Below, in pieces: positions 35,248 to 44,299 of a stretch of DNA of 55,845 bases. Both the position numbers and the translations under genes were made by a program. The DNA comes from Vibrio halioticoli NBRC 102217 (GTDB taxonomy: Bacteria > Pseudomonadota > Gammaproteobacteria > Enterobacterales > Vibrionaceae), in NCBI RefSeq assembly GCF_000496695.1, contig NZ_BAUJ01000026.1:1-55845 (forward strand), read 5' to 3'. The notes below the pieces were generated by a model. That model searched no databases. It was not told where the DNA came from and worked only from the letters and a program-made list of their open reading frames with translations. Numbering within the stretch: the stretch's first letter is position 1; every line of letters starts with the position of its first letter.

Positions 35248-37527
35248 TTACGCAGGCTTGGCACGTAAGCGTTTAGTAGCTTCCACTAGGTGCTTAAGTG
35301 ACTCTTCTGTTTCGCTCCAATTACGTGTTTTTAGTCCGCAATCTGGGTTTACCCACAAGCGCTCTACTGGGATGCGAGTAGCTGCTTTTTCAATCAATTG
35401 CTCAATCCATTCCACTTCCGGCACGTTAGGTGAGTGAATATCGTACACACCTGGGCCAATTTCATTTGGATAGTTGAACTCTTCAAATGCGTTCAGTAGC
35501 TCCATGTTTGAACGAGAAGTTTCGATGGTGATGACGTCTGCATCAAGCGCTGCCACTGAATCGATAATCTCATTAAACTCGCTGTAACACATGTGCGTAT
35601 GGATCTGAGTTTCTGGTTTGGCGCTAGCAGCGGACACTTTAAATGCGTTCACGGCCCAGTCCAAATAATGCTGATGATCGCGCGCTTTTAATGGCAGTCC
35701 TTCACGAATTGCTGGCTCATCAATTTGGATTATATTGATGCCTGCCGCTTCTAAATCAGACACTTCATCTTGCAAAGCGAAGGCCAATTGGTTAGTGATG
35801 GTTTCTCTTGAAATATCTTCACGAGGGAAAGTCCAGCACAAGATAGTAACAGGGCCTGTTAGCATGCCTTTCATTGGCTTATCAGTTAGCGACTGTGCGT
35901 AAGTCGTCCAATCAACAGTAATTGGATGTTCACGTTCAATATCCGCCACAACGATAGCAGGCTTAACACAGCGTGAGCCGTAGCTTTGCACCCAACCAAA
36001 TTGCGTAGTTTGGAAACCCGCTAGGTTCTCAGCAAAGTATTCCACCATGTCGTTACGCTCAGCTTCGCCGTGCACTAGCACATCTAGGCCAATTTTTTCT
36101 TGGCGTTCAACCGTATCTTTAATAAAGCCTTGGATAATTTCAGTGTATTGCGCAGTAGAAATGTCACCGCGTTTATAAGCGGCGCGTGTTTTTCTCACAT
36201 CACTGGTTTGTGGGAACGAACCAATGGTAGTGGTTGGCAATAACGGCAGTTTTAACACTTCTTTTTGGTGATGAGCACGCTCAGGGTACGCCGCGCTACG
36301 CTCAGCATCTTTTGCAGTAAGACCGGCAATGCGGCGCTGTACAGATTCTTTATTTACTGACGTTGATTTGCTGCGCTCAATAATCGGTTGGCTGTATTGC
36401 TCACAATAAGCAATCGCTTGTGCGTCACCGTCTAGCGCTTTAGCAAGCCAGTTCACTTCCGCCACTTTTTGTTTAGCAAACGCAAACCAATCTTTGGTTT
36501 CTGCAGACAGTTTAGTTTCAAGTTCCAAATCAACCGGGCTGTGCAGTAGTGAACAAGAAGTTGCCACCCATAGGCGATCGCCTAGTTTTGCTTTTGCATC
36601 TTGCAGCGCCGCCAGTTTTTCAACTAGATTCGCGCGCCATACGTTACGGCCGTTAATGGTACCTGCAGACAACACCCATTGCTCTGGCAATGCATCAATC
36701 ACAGTTGACAGCTGCTCTGGTGAGCTAGCGATATCGATGTGCAAACCATCCACATTTAACTCAGTGATAGTTGGCAATACATCCGTGATAGAGTCAAAGT
36801 ACGTGGTCAGTAGCAATTTAACGTTTGTTTGCAGTGTTTGATACGCACCTTTAAAGCTATCTAACCATTTTGCGTCAAGCTCAAGGGCTAAGATAGGCTC
36901 ATCAATTTGCACCCACTCTACGTTAAGCTGTTCAAGTTTTGCAAAAATTGCTTGATACGCTTCTAACAGTTTCGGCAGTAGTGATAAACGGTCAAAGCCT
37001 TCTTCGACTTCTTTACCTAGGTAAAGGTAGCTCAGTGGGCCTAACAGTACTGGCTTAACGGTGTGGCCCTGTGCTTGCGCTTCGCTGATTTCATCAAAAA
37101 GTTGTGTCCAGCTTAGTTCAAAAGTATCGGCAGAAGAAAACTCTGGTACAAGGTAGTGATAGTTAGTGTTGAACCACTTAGTCATGTCAGAAGCCGCATG
37201 ACCTGCACAACCACAGGTTGATTGAGATTGACCGCGACCGATACGAAATAGCGTATCAAGATCCGGCGTGCCATTTTGATGACGTTTTGGCACATGACCC
37301 AGTAGAAGGCTGGTTCCTAGCACATGGTCATACCATGCAAAATCACCTGCTGTAGCAAATGACAGTTGATTATCTTGTTGAAGCGTCCAGTTTTTTTGTC
37401 GAATCTCAGAAGCAACTTGGCGAAGTTCGTTGACGTCTGATTCGCCTTTCCAATATTTCTCTAGCGCAAATTTCAGTTCGCGTTTTTCGCCCACTCGTGG
37501 ATAACCTAGAATATGTGTCGTTGTCAT
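35248..37527 (-). CDS. metE: cobalamin-independent methionine synthase
   Basis: MetE transfers the methyl group of 5-methyltetrahydropteroyltriglutamate to homocysteine. The 759-residue length is typical. The N-terminal barrel starts [26 protein letters not shown]. The C-terminal barrel has the zinc-site residues in HTHMCYSEF and, further on, NPDCGLKTR. The [13 protein letters not shown] and [15 protein letters not shown] segments are near identical to known MetE. Upstream are tandem MetJ boxes and a perfect MetR box, so both repression by MetJ-SAM and activation by MetR-homocysteine are expected. The gene is single. Confidence 0.97.
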   Translation of the reverse strand: MTTTHILGYPRVGEKRELKFALEKYWKGESDVNELRQVASEIRQKNWTLQQDNQLSFATAGDFAWYDHVLGTSLLLGHVPKRHQNGTPDLDTLFRIGRGQSQSTCGCAGHAASDMTKWFNTNYHYLVPEFSSADTFELSWTQLFDEISEAQAQGHTVKPVLLGPLSYLYLGKEVEEGFDRLSLLPKLLEAYQAIFAKLEQLNVEWVQIDEPILALELDAKWLDSFKGAYQTLQTNVKLLLTTYFDSITDVLPTITELNVDGLHIDIASSPEQLSTVIDALPEQWVLSAGTINGRNVWRANLVEKLAALQDAKAKLGDRLWVATSCSLLHSPVDLELETKLSAETKDWFAFAKQKVAEVNWLAKALDGDAQAIAYCEQYSQPIIERSKSTSVNKESVQRRIAGLTAKDAERSAAYPERAHHQKEVLKLPLLPTTTIGSFPQTSDVRKTRAAYKRGDISTAQYTEIIQGFIKDTVERQEKIGLDVLVHGEAERNDMVEYFAENLAGFQTTQFGWVQSYGSRCVKPAIVVADIEREHPITVDWTTYAQSLTDKPMKGMLTGPVTILCWTFPREDISRETITNQLAFALQDEVSDLEAAGINIIQIDEPAIREGLPLKARDHQHYLDWAVNAFKVSAASAKPETQIHTHMCYSEFNEIIDSVAALDADVITIETSRSNMELLNAFEEFNYPNEIGPGVYDIHSPNVPEVEWIEQLIEKAATRIPVERLWVNPDCGLKTRNWSETEESLKHLVEATKRLRAKPA

Positions 37528-37552
37528 GATAATGCTCCCTATAAATTCGTTA

Positions 37553-37568
37553 AGATGTCCAGACGTCT
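37553..37568. promoter_or_regulatory. tandem MetJ boxes upstream of metE
   Basis: AGATGTCC (37553-37560) adjoins AGACGTCT (37561-37568), the second being a perfect met box. They lie 26-41 bp before the metE start. Tandem 8-mers are how MetJ-SAM binds. Confidence 0.8.
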
Positions 37569-37622
37569 AAAATATCTCTTGAATAGGGTTTTGATACAAC
37601 ATCGATTTACTCATATAGAGCA

Positions 37623-37635
37623 TGAAGAAATTTCA
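37623..37635. promoter_or_regulatory. MetR box upstream of metE
   Basis: TGAAGAAATTTCA fits the MetR consensus TGAA-N5-TTCA exactly. It is 96 bp upstream of the metE start codon, beyond the MetJ boxes, as expected for activator and repressor sites. Confidence 0.75.
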
Positions 37636-37810
37636 GTATGGTTTATTGGGTTAGTGCAATAGATTGGTGTTTATGTGGGGGAAAGTGAGTTGTGTTTTCT
37701 TAGCTTCTAGTAGAAAAGTTCCTCGTAATGGAGGCGTTATTCTCACGCGTGCTACAAATCGGGCAGAACTAGAGGAAATTCTAAGCAATGACCCTTTTAA
37801 CATTCACAAT

Positions 37811-38308
37811 CTAGCCCAAGCTTGCTCGAATATCAGATATTGTAATGAACAACTTGTTGTCAGCATCTTGAAATGGTGTAAATCCATAGCGTTCATAAAA
37901 CTGGGTTGCGCCATCTTTCGCGTCTACAATAACCACAGGAAAAGCGACACTATCGCTAGCGGCAAGTAATTTTCTTAGTGCATCGATCAAAAGCCACTCA
38001 CCAAAACCTTTACCTTTGTACCGCTCATCAACTGCCAGTCGAGCAATTAAACCACCAGAAGACGATGGCTGATGTTTTTTCTGTAATTTGTCCGGCAATG
38101 CTTTTAAATCAATAGGTATCATGGTCAAAGTATAGAAACCAATAATATGAGTATTATCGTTTTCATCCTGCAACACAAAGGTGCGGGTATTGTCTTTTTT
38201 AGCTTGTTGGCTAGCCATTACTTTTAAGTAATTATTTAAAGCCTCACTACCACAATTGAAGCGGTTTCTATTATGTTTAGCTTTATCTAGAAGTACTGTG
38301 TTCATCAT
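37811..38308 (-). CDS. GNAT-type toxin of a TA module
   Basis: The 165-residue GNAT acetyltransferase is the toxin partner of the DUF1778 antitoxin. The N-terminal RNRFNCGSEALNNYLKVMASQQAKKDNTRTFVL pattern and the GFYTLTM strand are typical of TacT/AtaT-like toxins. The acetyl-CoA site has the RLAVDERYKGKGFGEWLL region near residues 85-105. The end has FYERYGF. Such toxins acetylate aminoacyl-tRNA and stop translation. The ATG shares ATGA with the antitoxin stop, so translation is coupled. Confidence 0.9.
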   Translation of the reverse strand: MMNTVLLDKAKHNRNRFNCGSEALNNYLKVMASQQAKKDNTRTFVLQDENDNTHIIGFYTLTMIPIDLKALPDKLQKKHQPSSSGGLIARLAVDERYKGKGFGEWLLIDALRKLLAASDSVAFPVVIVDAKDGATQFYERYGFTPFQDADNKLFITISDIRASLG

Positions 38309-38577
38309 TGAACTTTACTATCGTAACGCTCGGCCGCAGCTCTTAGGTTGCTGTTTATTGTCGCCGGTTTATCTAGTGCATCCATCAACAACATCGCATC
38401 AGCTTGACTTAGCTTTAAAGCCTGTTCACGCTCGATAACTTGTTTAGCTTTCTCGACAGCCGCACTCAGTACAAATGAGTTTATACTAGACATACCAGCA
38501 ATAGCCGCCGCCTTAGTCAGCAAATCTTGTGTATCGGCATCAACTCTAGCTGTGATCCGAGGTAATGTAGTCGCCAT
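38305..38577 (-). CDS. DUF1778 antitoxin (TacA-like)
   Basis: The 90-residue ribbon-helix-helix protein begins MATTLPRITARVDADTQDLLTKAAAIAG, a typical DUF1778 N-terminus. Its following helix is SINSFVLSAAVEKAKQVI. The C-terminal tail (about 65-90) is the likely toxin-binding part. The gene is first in the operon, and the promoter region has repeated GTGTCA elements likely bound by the RHH domain (autoregulation). Confidence 0.9.
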   Translation of the reverse strand: MATTLPRITARVDADTQDLLTKAAAIAGMSSINSFVLSAAVEKAKQVIEREQALKLSQADAMLLMDALDKPATINSNLRAAAERYDSKVQ

Positions 38578-38591
38578 AATTTTTCTCCATT

Positions 38592-38666
38592 TGTGTCAGA
38601 GTGTCACACTGCATATTATGGTCTTAAAATGTACAACAAGCAATTCTTGTGTCATTTTGGCACACA
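38592..38666. promoter_or_regulatory. repeated TGTGTCA motifs in the TA promoter
   Basis: GTGTCA occurs at 38593-38598, 38601-38606 and 38651-38654 context (TGTGTCATTTTGGCACACA at 38648-38666, arms TGTGT/ACACA). The first two lie between the likely -10 and the antitoxin start. Such spaced palindromes are expected operators of the antitoxin. The 306-bp gap 38578-38883 also holds two hairpins (38799-38858); nothing else was seen in it. Confidence 0.5.
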
Positions 38667-38798
38667 AAAACAAAGCAATTTAGACAGATTTGTAACGCTC
38701 GACATTTTTGGTTTGAATTCGCTTTTGTAAGCGAACGGCTGTCATCTTTGCCAAGAAAAACCGAACAACGACTTGCCAAAGGCTTACTTATACAACAG

Positions 38799-38824
38799 TT
38801 AACTTTCCTAAAGAGGAAAGTTAA
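38799..38824. terminator. 11-bp perfect hairpin between the Gfo/Idh gene and the TA module
   Basis: TTAACTTTCCT (38799-38809) pairs with AGGAAAGTTAA (38814-38824) around loop AAAG. It directly precedes a second hairpin. There is no long T-run on either side. Confidence 0.55.
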
Positions 38825-38858
38825 AAAGCGCAAACAGCCTATGGCCCTTTGCGCTTTT
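38824..38858 (-). terminator. terminator of the sugar-acid operon
   Basis: AAAAGCGCAAA (38824-38834) pairs with TTTGCGCTTTT (38848-38858), and an inner GCC/GGC pair closes the loop. It lies 26 bp past the stop of the Gfo/Idh gene and is likely its terminator. Confidence 0.75.
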
Positions 38859-38883
38859 ATCCATATATTATCGTTGATTTTGC

Positions 38884-40017
38884 TTAAAGCAAATTTCTCA
38901 CATCCACCCAACGATCATTCTTACGAATCAAATCAATAATCAGCTGATAGCGACAGCCATCTTCGAAGGTTTGATACGGTTCAACTTCAATACCGCTGAC
39001 GTCTTTTACCAATTGTGTGGCTAAGTGTGTCCAGCTTCGCTGAGTTTCACATTCAATATTGGGTAATTGCTGATCAATGGCGCTAGGTAATGCCACTTCT
39101 TGCCACTCACCATCTTTAAATAGATATAAAGGGCCACTGCCGTAATGGCCTTTAATATAAATAGAGCCTTTACTGCCATGAAACACAATATGGTCTTCAT
39201 TAAAGCGCGGAGTTAATCCGCCGTGCTTAAACAGTACCGATACTGGATTCGCAGTAGGAATGCGGCTTTCCAATTGCGCCAATACCGTATATGACCATTC
39301 TACGTCACAATCGCGCCATTTTAGCTCAGGATCGTTGATATCTTTAGGGATAAAGTTGCGACGCTCCGTGAAGTTATGCACGCCTTCAACCACAGGGGCT
39401 TTTGGCATGTCGTTGCGCACTTCGCCGCTGATGGACAAAATGTTTTCGCCAATCACAGAAGTCACGATAGACAAAAGGTGCGTAAAGTTATTGTTTAAAC
39501 GACCACCGCCCGCTTCAGAGCGATGAGACCAGCCAAACGGAATGTGTCTATCTAGATTAAAGTGAGAAATACATTCTACTTCGGTCGGTTCGCCAATGGC
39601 GCCCTCGGCAACTAACTGTTTCGCATGCATGATTTCAGGCATGTAGCGGAAGCTTGAGGCAAAGGCGGTTTTCACGCCTTTGGCTTTGGCTAGCTGGTAA
39701 ATTTCAAGCGCCGTTTCACCGCTTTCGGTTAATGGTTTATCGCAGAAGATATGACAGCCACACTCAATTGCCTGTTTAATGGCTTCAACGTGTGCGCCGC
39801 CAGGAGTTGCAATGGATACGATATCAGGCTGACATTGTTGTAGGGCTTGCGCCCAATCAGTGCCAAAATAAGCAATGTCTAAATCTTTTGCCACTTTTGC
39901 CACAACGTGCTCAGTACGACCCACAATTCCGACCACTTCTGCGCCCGCATCACGAAACGCTTTCGCATGACCAATTCCGGCAAACCCAGTACCAAATACC
40001 AATACTTTTTGAGTCAT
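38884..40017 (-). CDS. Gfo/Idh/MocA family oxidoreductase
   Basis: This is an NAD(P)-dependent sugar or sugar-acid dehydrogenase of 377 residues. The ATG at 40017 is preferred because GGAGA lies six bases before it; an ATG four codons upstream lacks a site. The Rossmann fold starts VLVFGTGFAGIGHAKAF. The conserved lysine is in HIFCDKPLTESG near residue 90. The second domain holds FGWSHRSEAGGGRLNNNFTHLL and a C-terminal beta sheet. The gene follows the ManD/RspA gene (80-bp gap with a hairpin), so both probably act on one sugar acid. The substrate is unknown. Confidence 0.88.
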   Translation of the reverse strand: MTQKVLVFGTGFAGIGHAKAFRDAGAEVVGIVGRTEHVVAKVAKDLDIAYFGTDWAQALQQCQPDIVSIATPGGAHVEAIKQAIECGCHIFCDKPLTESGETALEIYQLAKAKGVKTAFASSFRYMPEIMHAKQLVAEGAIGEPTEVECISHFNLDRHIPFGWSHRSEAGGGRLNNNFTHLLSIVTSVIGENILSISGEVRNDMPKAPVVEGVHNFTERRNFIPKDINDPELKWRDCDVEWSYTVLAQLESRIPTANPVSVLFKHGGLTPRFNEDHIVFHGSKGSIYIKGHYGSGPLYLFKDGEWQEVALPSAIDQQLPNIECETQRSWTHLATQLVKDVSGIEVEPYQTFEDGCRYQLIIDLIRKNDRWVDVRNLL

Positions 40018-40047
40018 TCTCTTCTCCATTCATTCTTTTTATTCTGT

Positions 40048-40073
40048 TAACGCCTTTTTGTTGGTAGGCGTTA
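40048..40073. other. intergenic hairpin between two sugar-acid genes
   Basis: TAACGCCT (40048-40055) pairs with AGGCGTTA (40066-40073) around a 10-nt loop. It lies between the ManD-like gene and the Gfo/Idh gene on their shared strand. No T-run follows, so it may adjust the relative level or stability of the two parts of one mRNA. Confidence 0.5.
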
Positions 40074-40097
40074 TTTTAATGAGATTCGATGTTTAGC

Positions 40098-41315
40098 TTA
40101 CCAGTGCCATAAAGTGCCATCTTCGAGGCGACTCACTGGTAAGTAAGAGCGTTTGTATTCATACTTTGCTGCTTCTTGCTCATCAAACTCTACGCCTAAC
40201 CCCGGTGCATCGCTGACCAAAATCATGCCATTTTCAAGTTTCATGTCGTGTTTGAAGATGGATTGACACTCTTCATTGCCAAAACCAACAAACTCTTGAA
40301 TGCCAAAGTTATGCGTTGAGATATTAAGATGCATGTGCGCGGCAAAACAGATTGGTGATAGATCTGGCGCGCCATGCGGCGCGGTGCGCACGTTATACAC
40401 GGCGGCAAAATCGGCAATTTTTTTCATTCCTGTTATGCCACCAGCGTGAGTCGCGGCGCAACGGATAAAGTCAATCCACTGATTTTGAATAAGATCTTTG
40501 CAATCCCAAATCGTATTGTAGGTTTCACCAAGCGCCAATGGCGTAGTGGTGTGATGGCGGATCAGTTTGTAATTTTCTTGGTTTTCGGCAATGGATGCAT
40601 CTTCTAGGAACATCAAGTTATACGGTTCTAACATTTTGCCTAGTTTTGCAGATTCGATTGGCGTCAGACGACTATGGGTATCATGCAAGAATTTGGCTTT
40701 GTTACCAAAACGTTCTTTGGCTTTGGCAAACAACTCAGGAACAAGATCAAAATATTTACTGGTAGACCAATCCTGCTCTGGAGGTAACGGGCGGTTGCCT
40801 TGCAGTTCAAAGTAATCTTTCTTATCGCCAAGCACGCCATAAGTTTCCGATAATCCCGGAATAGCCGATTGCAAACGAACGGCGCTAAAGCCCTGTTCGA
40901 TGCATTGCGCGGCTTTATCTAAGGTATCTTCAATAGTTTCGCCATTAGCGTGTGCATACAGGGTTACGCCATCGCGGCATTTACCGCCCAATAATTGATA
41001 AACTGGAAGCCCTGCTACCTTACCTTTAATGTCCCACAACGCCATATCAATAGCGGCAATGGCAGCCATAGTAATGGGACCACGACGCCAATACACGCCC
41101 ATGTATAAGTATTGCCAAATGTCTTCAATGCGATGCGGGTCTCGGCCAATTAAACAAGGTTTTACGTGTTCTTCAAGATAGGTCGCCACTGCCATTTCGC
41201 GCCCATTAACGGTGGCATCACCCAATCCATATACGCCTTCATCTGTGATTACTTTCACAGTGACAAAATTTCGACCTGGGTTGGTAACAAATACTTTAAT
41301 GTCTTGGATAATCAT
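40098..41315 (-). CDS. RspA/ManD-type enolase-superfamily dehydratase
   Basis: The 405-residue protein is close in length and motifs to D-mannonate dehydratase/starvation-sensing protein RspA. The N-terminal cap is [22 protein letters not shown]. The barrel has conserved metal-ligand regions: FLHDTHSRL (Asp), LEDASIAEN (Glu) and [10 protein letters not shown] (Glu), with His in the [11 protein letters not shown] segment. It dehydrates a sugar acid such as D-mannonate to keto-deoxygluconate. The neighbouring oxidoreductase and divergent LacI regulator make a catabolic unit. True ManD activity varies in the family, so the substrate is an inference. Confidence 0.88.
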   Translation of the reverse strand: MIIQDIKVFVTNPGRNFVTVKVITDEGVYGLGDATVNGREMAVATYLEEHVKPCLIGRDPHRIEDIWQYLYMGVYWRRGPITMAAIAAIDMALWDIKGKVAGLPVYQLLGGKCRDGVTLYAHANGETIEDTLDKAAQCIEQGFSAVRLQSAIPGLSETYGVLGDKKDYFELQGNRPLPPEQDWSTSKYFDLVPELFAKAKERFGNKAKFLHDTHSRLTPIESAKLGKMLEPYNLMFLEDASIAENQENYKLIRHHTTTPLALGETYNTIWDCKDLIQNQWIDFIRCAATHAGGITGMKKIADFAAVYNVRTAPHGAPDLSPICFAAHMHLNISTHNFGIQEFVGFGNEECQSIFKHDMKLENGMILVSDAPGLGVEFDEQEAAKYEYKRSYLPVSRLEDGTLWHW

Positions 41316-41357
41316 CTTGAGTCTCTCATTAACCTGTAGTGCAAATTCATTGCTCTG

Positions 41358-41423
41358 GTAAATTTATTTAGTAATTCTGTTAAGTAAAACGATTTACTAA
41401 AACGATTTGGTAAATCGGTTTAC
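41358..41423. promoter_or_regulatory. 13-bp periodic LacI-type operator ladder
   Basis: Five successive 13-bp units start at 41358, 41371, 41384, 41397 and 41410: GTAAATTTATTTA, GTAATTCTGTTAA, GTAAAACGATTTA, CTAAAACGATTTG, GTAAATCGGTTTA, then C. Units 3 to 5, each with the first base of the next, approach the palindrome GTAAA-(4 nt around CG)-TTTAC, a LacI-family operator form. Units 1 and 2 keep the arms but lose the CG core. The ladder is in the 181-bp divergent region between the ManD-like gene and the LacI regulator, and its member sites overlap by one base. Confidence 0.7.
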
Positions 41424-41496
41424 TTGCTATCATCTAGATCTGCGAATAGAATGTCAACTGTCTATTTTGATGTGGTTAACAGTTTAAAAATACAAT

Positions 41497-42507
41497 ATGA
41501 AGAAAATACGAATTGTCGATGTAGCGCAGCACGCTGGCGTCTCTAAAAGTACTGTCTCTCAGTATCTCAATGGACGCTTTGGGCATATGTCAGCGCAAAC
41601 CAAAATCAAAATAGAGTCGGCAGTGAAAGAGCTCAACTATGTGCCCAACCCTATCGCCAGAAGTTTAAAGGTCGAAAAAACCAAGACTATTGGCGTGGTG
41701 GTGCGTGATATTACCGGCTTTAATACCAGCCGAGTAATGCGTGGCATCGATGACTATTGTAAAAAGCACAACTACAACGTGATGATTTATAACAGTGATT
41801 TTGATGCCAAGGCCGAGGAGCGCGCTTTACTGTCCCTGAAACAAATGTGCGTAGATGGCATTATCATGACTTCATCTGGCCTAAACTCTGCGCTAATTAA
41901 TCAATTTATTGATAGCGGCATGCCAGTTGTGCAATTCCAGTTAGAGTATCCTGACTGTCAAAGTCATATGGTGCTGTCGGATTATCAAGAAGCCGCCTTT
42001 CAAGCCACTGAGCACTTGATCGAAATGGGTCACAAACGCATTTGTTTTGTCGCGCAAGATTTCTCAGATAACCGCTCACGTCAGGCGCGCTATCAAGGAT
42101 ATATGGATGCGCTCAATCAGCATGGTTTAGATGCTAGCCGTGAGTTGATTTTGTATTGGGATAGAGAAACGGGCTTTGAACATAGCCCTGTTGACGTATT
42201 ACGAGGAGCGCAAGCACCCAGTGCGTTTTTTACCCAACATTTGGCGATCACTGTTGATCTACTGCAAGCCTTTAACGCTGCAAATATTGACGTTCCGCAA
42301 CAAGCCTCAATTGTTGGGTTTGATGAAATCCCTATGGTCGAAATGTTCAAAGTGCCCGTTTCGGTATTGCGTCAAGACGCTTACCAAATCGGTCTAGAAA
42401 CCGCCAAGCTCACCATTGAATCCATATTAGGAAAACACCCGCAGTTTCAACGCACTATTGTGCCTTGTACTCTAATTAAACGAGACTCGGTTCAGCGACT
42501 CAGATAA
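41497..42507 (+). CDS. LacI family transcriptional regulator
   Basis: The 336-residue regulator has a LacI HTH at the N-terminus (IRIVDVAQHAGVSKSTVSQYLNGRFGHMSAQT) and hinge helix residues about 45-60 (NYVPNPIARSLK). The periplasmic-binding-like domain follows (KTIGVVVRDITGFNTSRVMRGIDDYC). It lacks any membrane segment. It is divergent from the ManD-like and Gfo/Idh genes, with the 13-bp ladder between, so it very likely controls them in response to a sugar acid. The ribosome site is weak. Confidence 0.92.
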   Translation: MKKIRIVDVAQHAGVSKSTVSQYLNGRFGHMSAQTKIKIESAVKELNYVPNPIARSLKVEKTKTIGVVVRDITGFNTSRVMRGIDDYCKKHNYNVMIYNSDFDAKAEERALLSLKQMCVDGIIMTSSGLNSALINQFIDSGMPVVQFQLEYPDCQSHMVLSDYQEAAFQATEHLIEMGHKRICFVAQDFSDNRSRQARYQGYMDALNQHGLDASRELILYWDRETGFEHSPVDVLRGAQAPSAFFTQHLAITVDLLQAFNAANIDVPQQASIVGFDEIPMVEMFKVPVSVLRQDAYQIGLETAKLTIESILGKHPQFQRTIVPCTLIKRDSVQRLR

Positions 42508-42533
42508 TACTAATTTTTAACAGCGACATCGGT

Positions 42534-42561
42534 AAAAGCTCAGTATTTGCTGAGCTTTTTT
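42534..42561 (+). terminator. terminator of the LacI regulator gene
   Basis: AAAAGCTCAG (42534-42543) pairs with CTGAGCTTTT (42550-42559), and T residues follow. It lies 27 bp past the stop. Confidence 0.85.
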
Positions 42562-42645
42562 GTTCGCCTCTTGCATCCCCTGTCACAATCTCTTTAAATG
42601 GTTACCCTGTACATTTCAGCACGTGACATTATCAAGGGAGTTCAC

Positions 42646-42897
42646 ATGTACTTAGTTTTATACTGCCACAATATCGGCAAGACCGATTATTCGTTTTTTG
42701 AAACCGAAGATTTTGATAAAGACGACGGATATATAGTGCGCGGTAAATGGCCCAATGAGCAGGCATTTCGTGATTACTTGCCCAAAGAGTTTGCCGATTT
42801 AAGCGACTATCATATTGTGGATTTGATTGCAGAAGGTCAGCACGCCGACAGCTATACCCAATCTGAATTGTTAGCAAAAGCCCAGGCTGTTATCTAA
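42646..42897 (+). CDS. small protein of unknown function (83 aa)
   Basis: The ATG at 42646 follows AAGGGAG at a good distance and gives MYLVLYCHNIGKTDYSFFET; an earlier ATG at 42598 has no ribosome site. The protein is acidic, with no signal peptide or membrane segment. It may fold as a small alpha/beta domain. It is 45 bp upstream of a YjeH-type exporter gene, so the two may be co-transcribed. I do not recognise a family. Confidence 0.65.
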   Translation: MYLVLYCHNIGKTDYSFFETEDFDKDDGYIVRGKWPNEQAFRDYLPKEFADLSDYHIVDLIAEGQHADSYTQSELLAKAQAVI

Positions 42898-42942
42898 TCA
42901 TTCTTGCGCCGCCTTATTTAAGCCTTTCACTTAGGAACCACA

Positions 42943-44184
42943 ATGGCAGAGCTAAAAAGAGACATCACACTTATTGGTGGCATAGGACAAATGTCGACCA
43001 CCTTGCTCGGAACTGGACTATTTATGGTTCCCGCCATCGCCGCCAGTATTGCAGGTGAAAGCATGCTTTGGGCATGGTGGCTGCTGATCATTGCAGTGTG
43101 CCCTATCGCCTTTACTTTTGCTGCCCTTGGTAAACGTTATCCAAATGCGGGAGGCGCATCTTATTTTGTGAAAAAGGCATTCGGCTCTCGGCTCGAAAAA
43201 GTCATTGCGCTGCTGTTTATTAGCGTTATTCCTGTCGGCGTTCCTGCGGCGATCGCTATTGCCGGCGGTTTTGCGCAACAATTTTTACCGCAAGCACTAG
43301 CAAAACCCATTATTGCTCAGCTACTTGTTGTGGTGCTGTTGATGGTAGTTAACTTCTCAGGAAGTAAAATCTCTAGCCAGTTTCAAACAGGGATTGCCAT
43401 CGGCATTGCCATATTAGTCGGGCTATTTTTATGGTTTGGCAATATTGCTGCCACTGATGCTATGCCCACAGCAATCACTAGCAGCACTCATTTTAGTCAC
43501 ATTGGTAATGCCATTGCCGTGATGTTTTGGTGCTTTGTCGGCATTGAAGCTTTTGCGCATATGGGAGAAGAATTTAAACGCCCTGAACGAGATTACCCGT
43601 TAGCCATTTTAATCGGCTGTTTGATTGCAGGTGCGGTGTATTATCTGTTTTCTACTGTGGTATTGAAGTATCACGCCTACGGCACTCAAGCACTGAATAC
43701 TACCTCTGTTCCCTATCTTGCCAACTTACTGTTTGGACCTAAAGTCAGTTGGTTAATTAGCTTAACCGGCTTTTTAGCTTGCTTTGCCACCATCAATCTC
43801 TATACGCAAAGCCTATCGCGCATGCTGTGGTCTTTGGCGCGCGAATATCGCCCAGCCAGCGCCATGACTCGTCTCTCACCAAAAGGGGTGCCGAGCAAAG
43901 CCACCGCTATTGTCGGCATCACTTTGGCGTTATCGTGCATATTGGGTGATTTATCCAACATTGATGTAGAAGTGTTTCTTACTCTCACTAATGGCATCTT
44001 TGTCGTGATTTATCTCTTTGCCATGCTAAGTGCGGTGAAGTTATTGACCGGGAAAGGTCGCTATCTTGCAATACTATCAAGCTTATTATGTGTGTTAGTT
44101 TTATGCTCTATAGGCTTGGCAATGAGTTATGCCCTAGGGCTATTTATTCTGATTTGGTTATTAGTGCCTAAATTTAACAAGTAA
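42943..44184 (+). CDS. yjeH: YjeH-type amino acid exporter (APC superfamily)
   Basis: The 413-residue protein has twelve membrane segments. Its pieces closely match E. coli YjeH (418 residues), which exports methionine and branched-chain amino acids. Shared motifs are LLGTGLFMVPA near residue 22, SVIPVGVPAAIAIAGGF near 94-110, VMFWCFVGIEAFAHMGEEFKRPERDYPLA near 190-220, and LACFATINLYTQSLSRMLWS near 278-297. It follows a small protein gene by 45 bp. A strong terminator and a repeat follow. Confidence 0.9.
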   Translation: MAELKRDITLIGGIGQMSTTLLGTGLFMVPAIAASIAGESMLWAWWLLIIAVCPIAFTFAALGKRYPNAGGASYFVKKAFGSRLEKVIALLFISVIPVGVPAAIAIAGGFAQQFLPQALAKPIIAQLLVVVLLMVVNFSGSKISSQFQTGIAIGIAILVGLFLWFGNIAATDAMPTAITSSTHFSHIGNAIAVMFWCFVGIEAFAHMGEEFKRPERDYPLAILIGCLIAGAVYYLFSTVVLKYHAYGTQALNTTSVPYLANLLFGPKVSWLISLTGFLACFATINLYTQSLSRMLWSLAREYRPASAMTRLSPKGVPSKATAIVGITLALSCILGDLSNIDVEVFLTLTNGIFVVIYLFAMLSAVKLLTGKGRYLAILSSLLCVLVLCSIGLAMSYALGLFILIWLLVPKFNK

Positions 44185-44186
44185 AC

Positions 44187-44228
44187 CAATCACACTAAGT
44201 AAATGATCAGAACGAGCCTAGAAAAAGT
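44187..44228 (+). repeat. dispersed repeat, copy 2 (yjeH 3' side)
   Basis: It starts ACCAATCACACTAAGTAAA, then TGATCAGAAC. It begins two bases after the yjeH stop and nearly matches 55775-55817. The first half also matches the copies at 1-37 and 47020-47056. Confidence 0.75.
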
Positions 44229-44230
44229 AA

Positions 44231-44265
44231 AAGGGCAGCGATTATGACAATCGCTGCCCTTTTGA
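44231..44265. terminator. bidirectional terminator between yjeH and lrgB
   Basis: A perfect 15-bp stem, AAAAGGGCAGCGATT (44231-44245) with AATCGCTGCCCTTTT (44251-44265), has a 5-nt loop. It separates convergent genes. Confidence 0.95.
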
Positions 44266-44299
44266 TAAATGCGAAATTTAATTTATGTCATCTACAGCT

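Noticed and set aside
37664..37969. Plus-strand open frame opposite the GNAT toxin
   Set aside because: It runs antisense through the toxin gene and has no family features.
38624..38939. Open frames on both strands between the TA module and the oxidoreductase gene
   Set aside because: They cover operator motifs and two hairpins and have low-complexity translations. I treat the stretch as non-coding.
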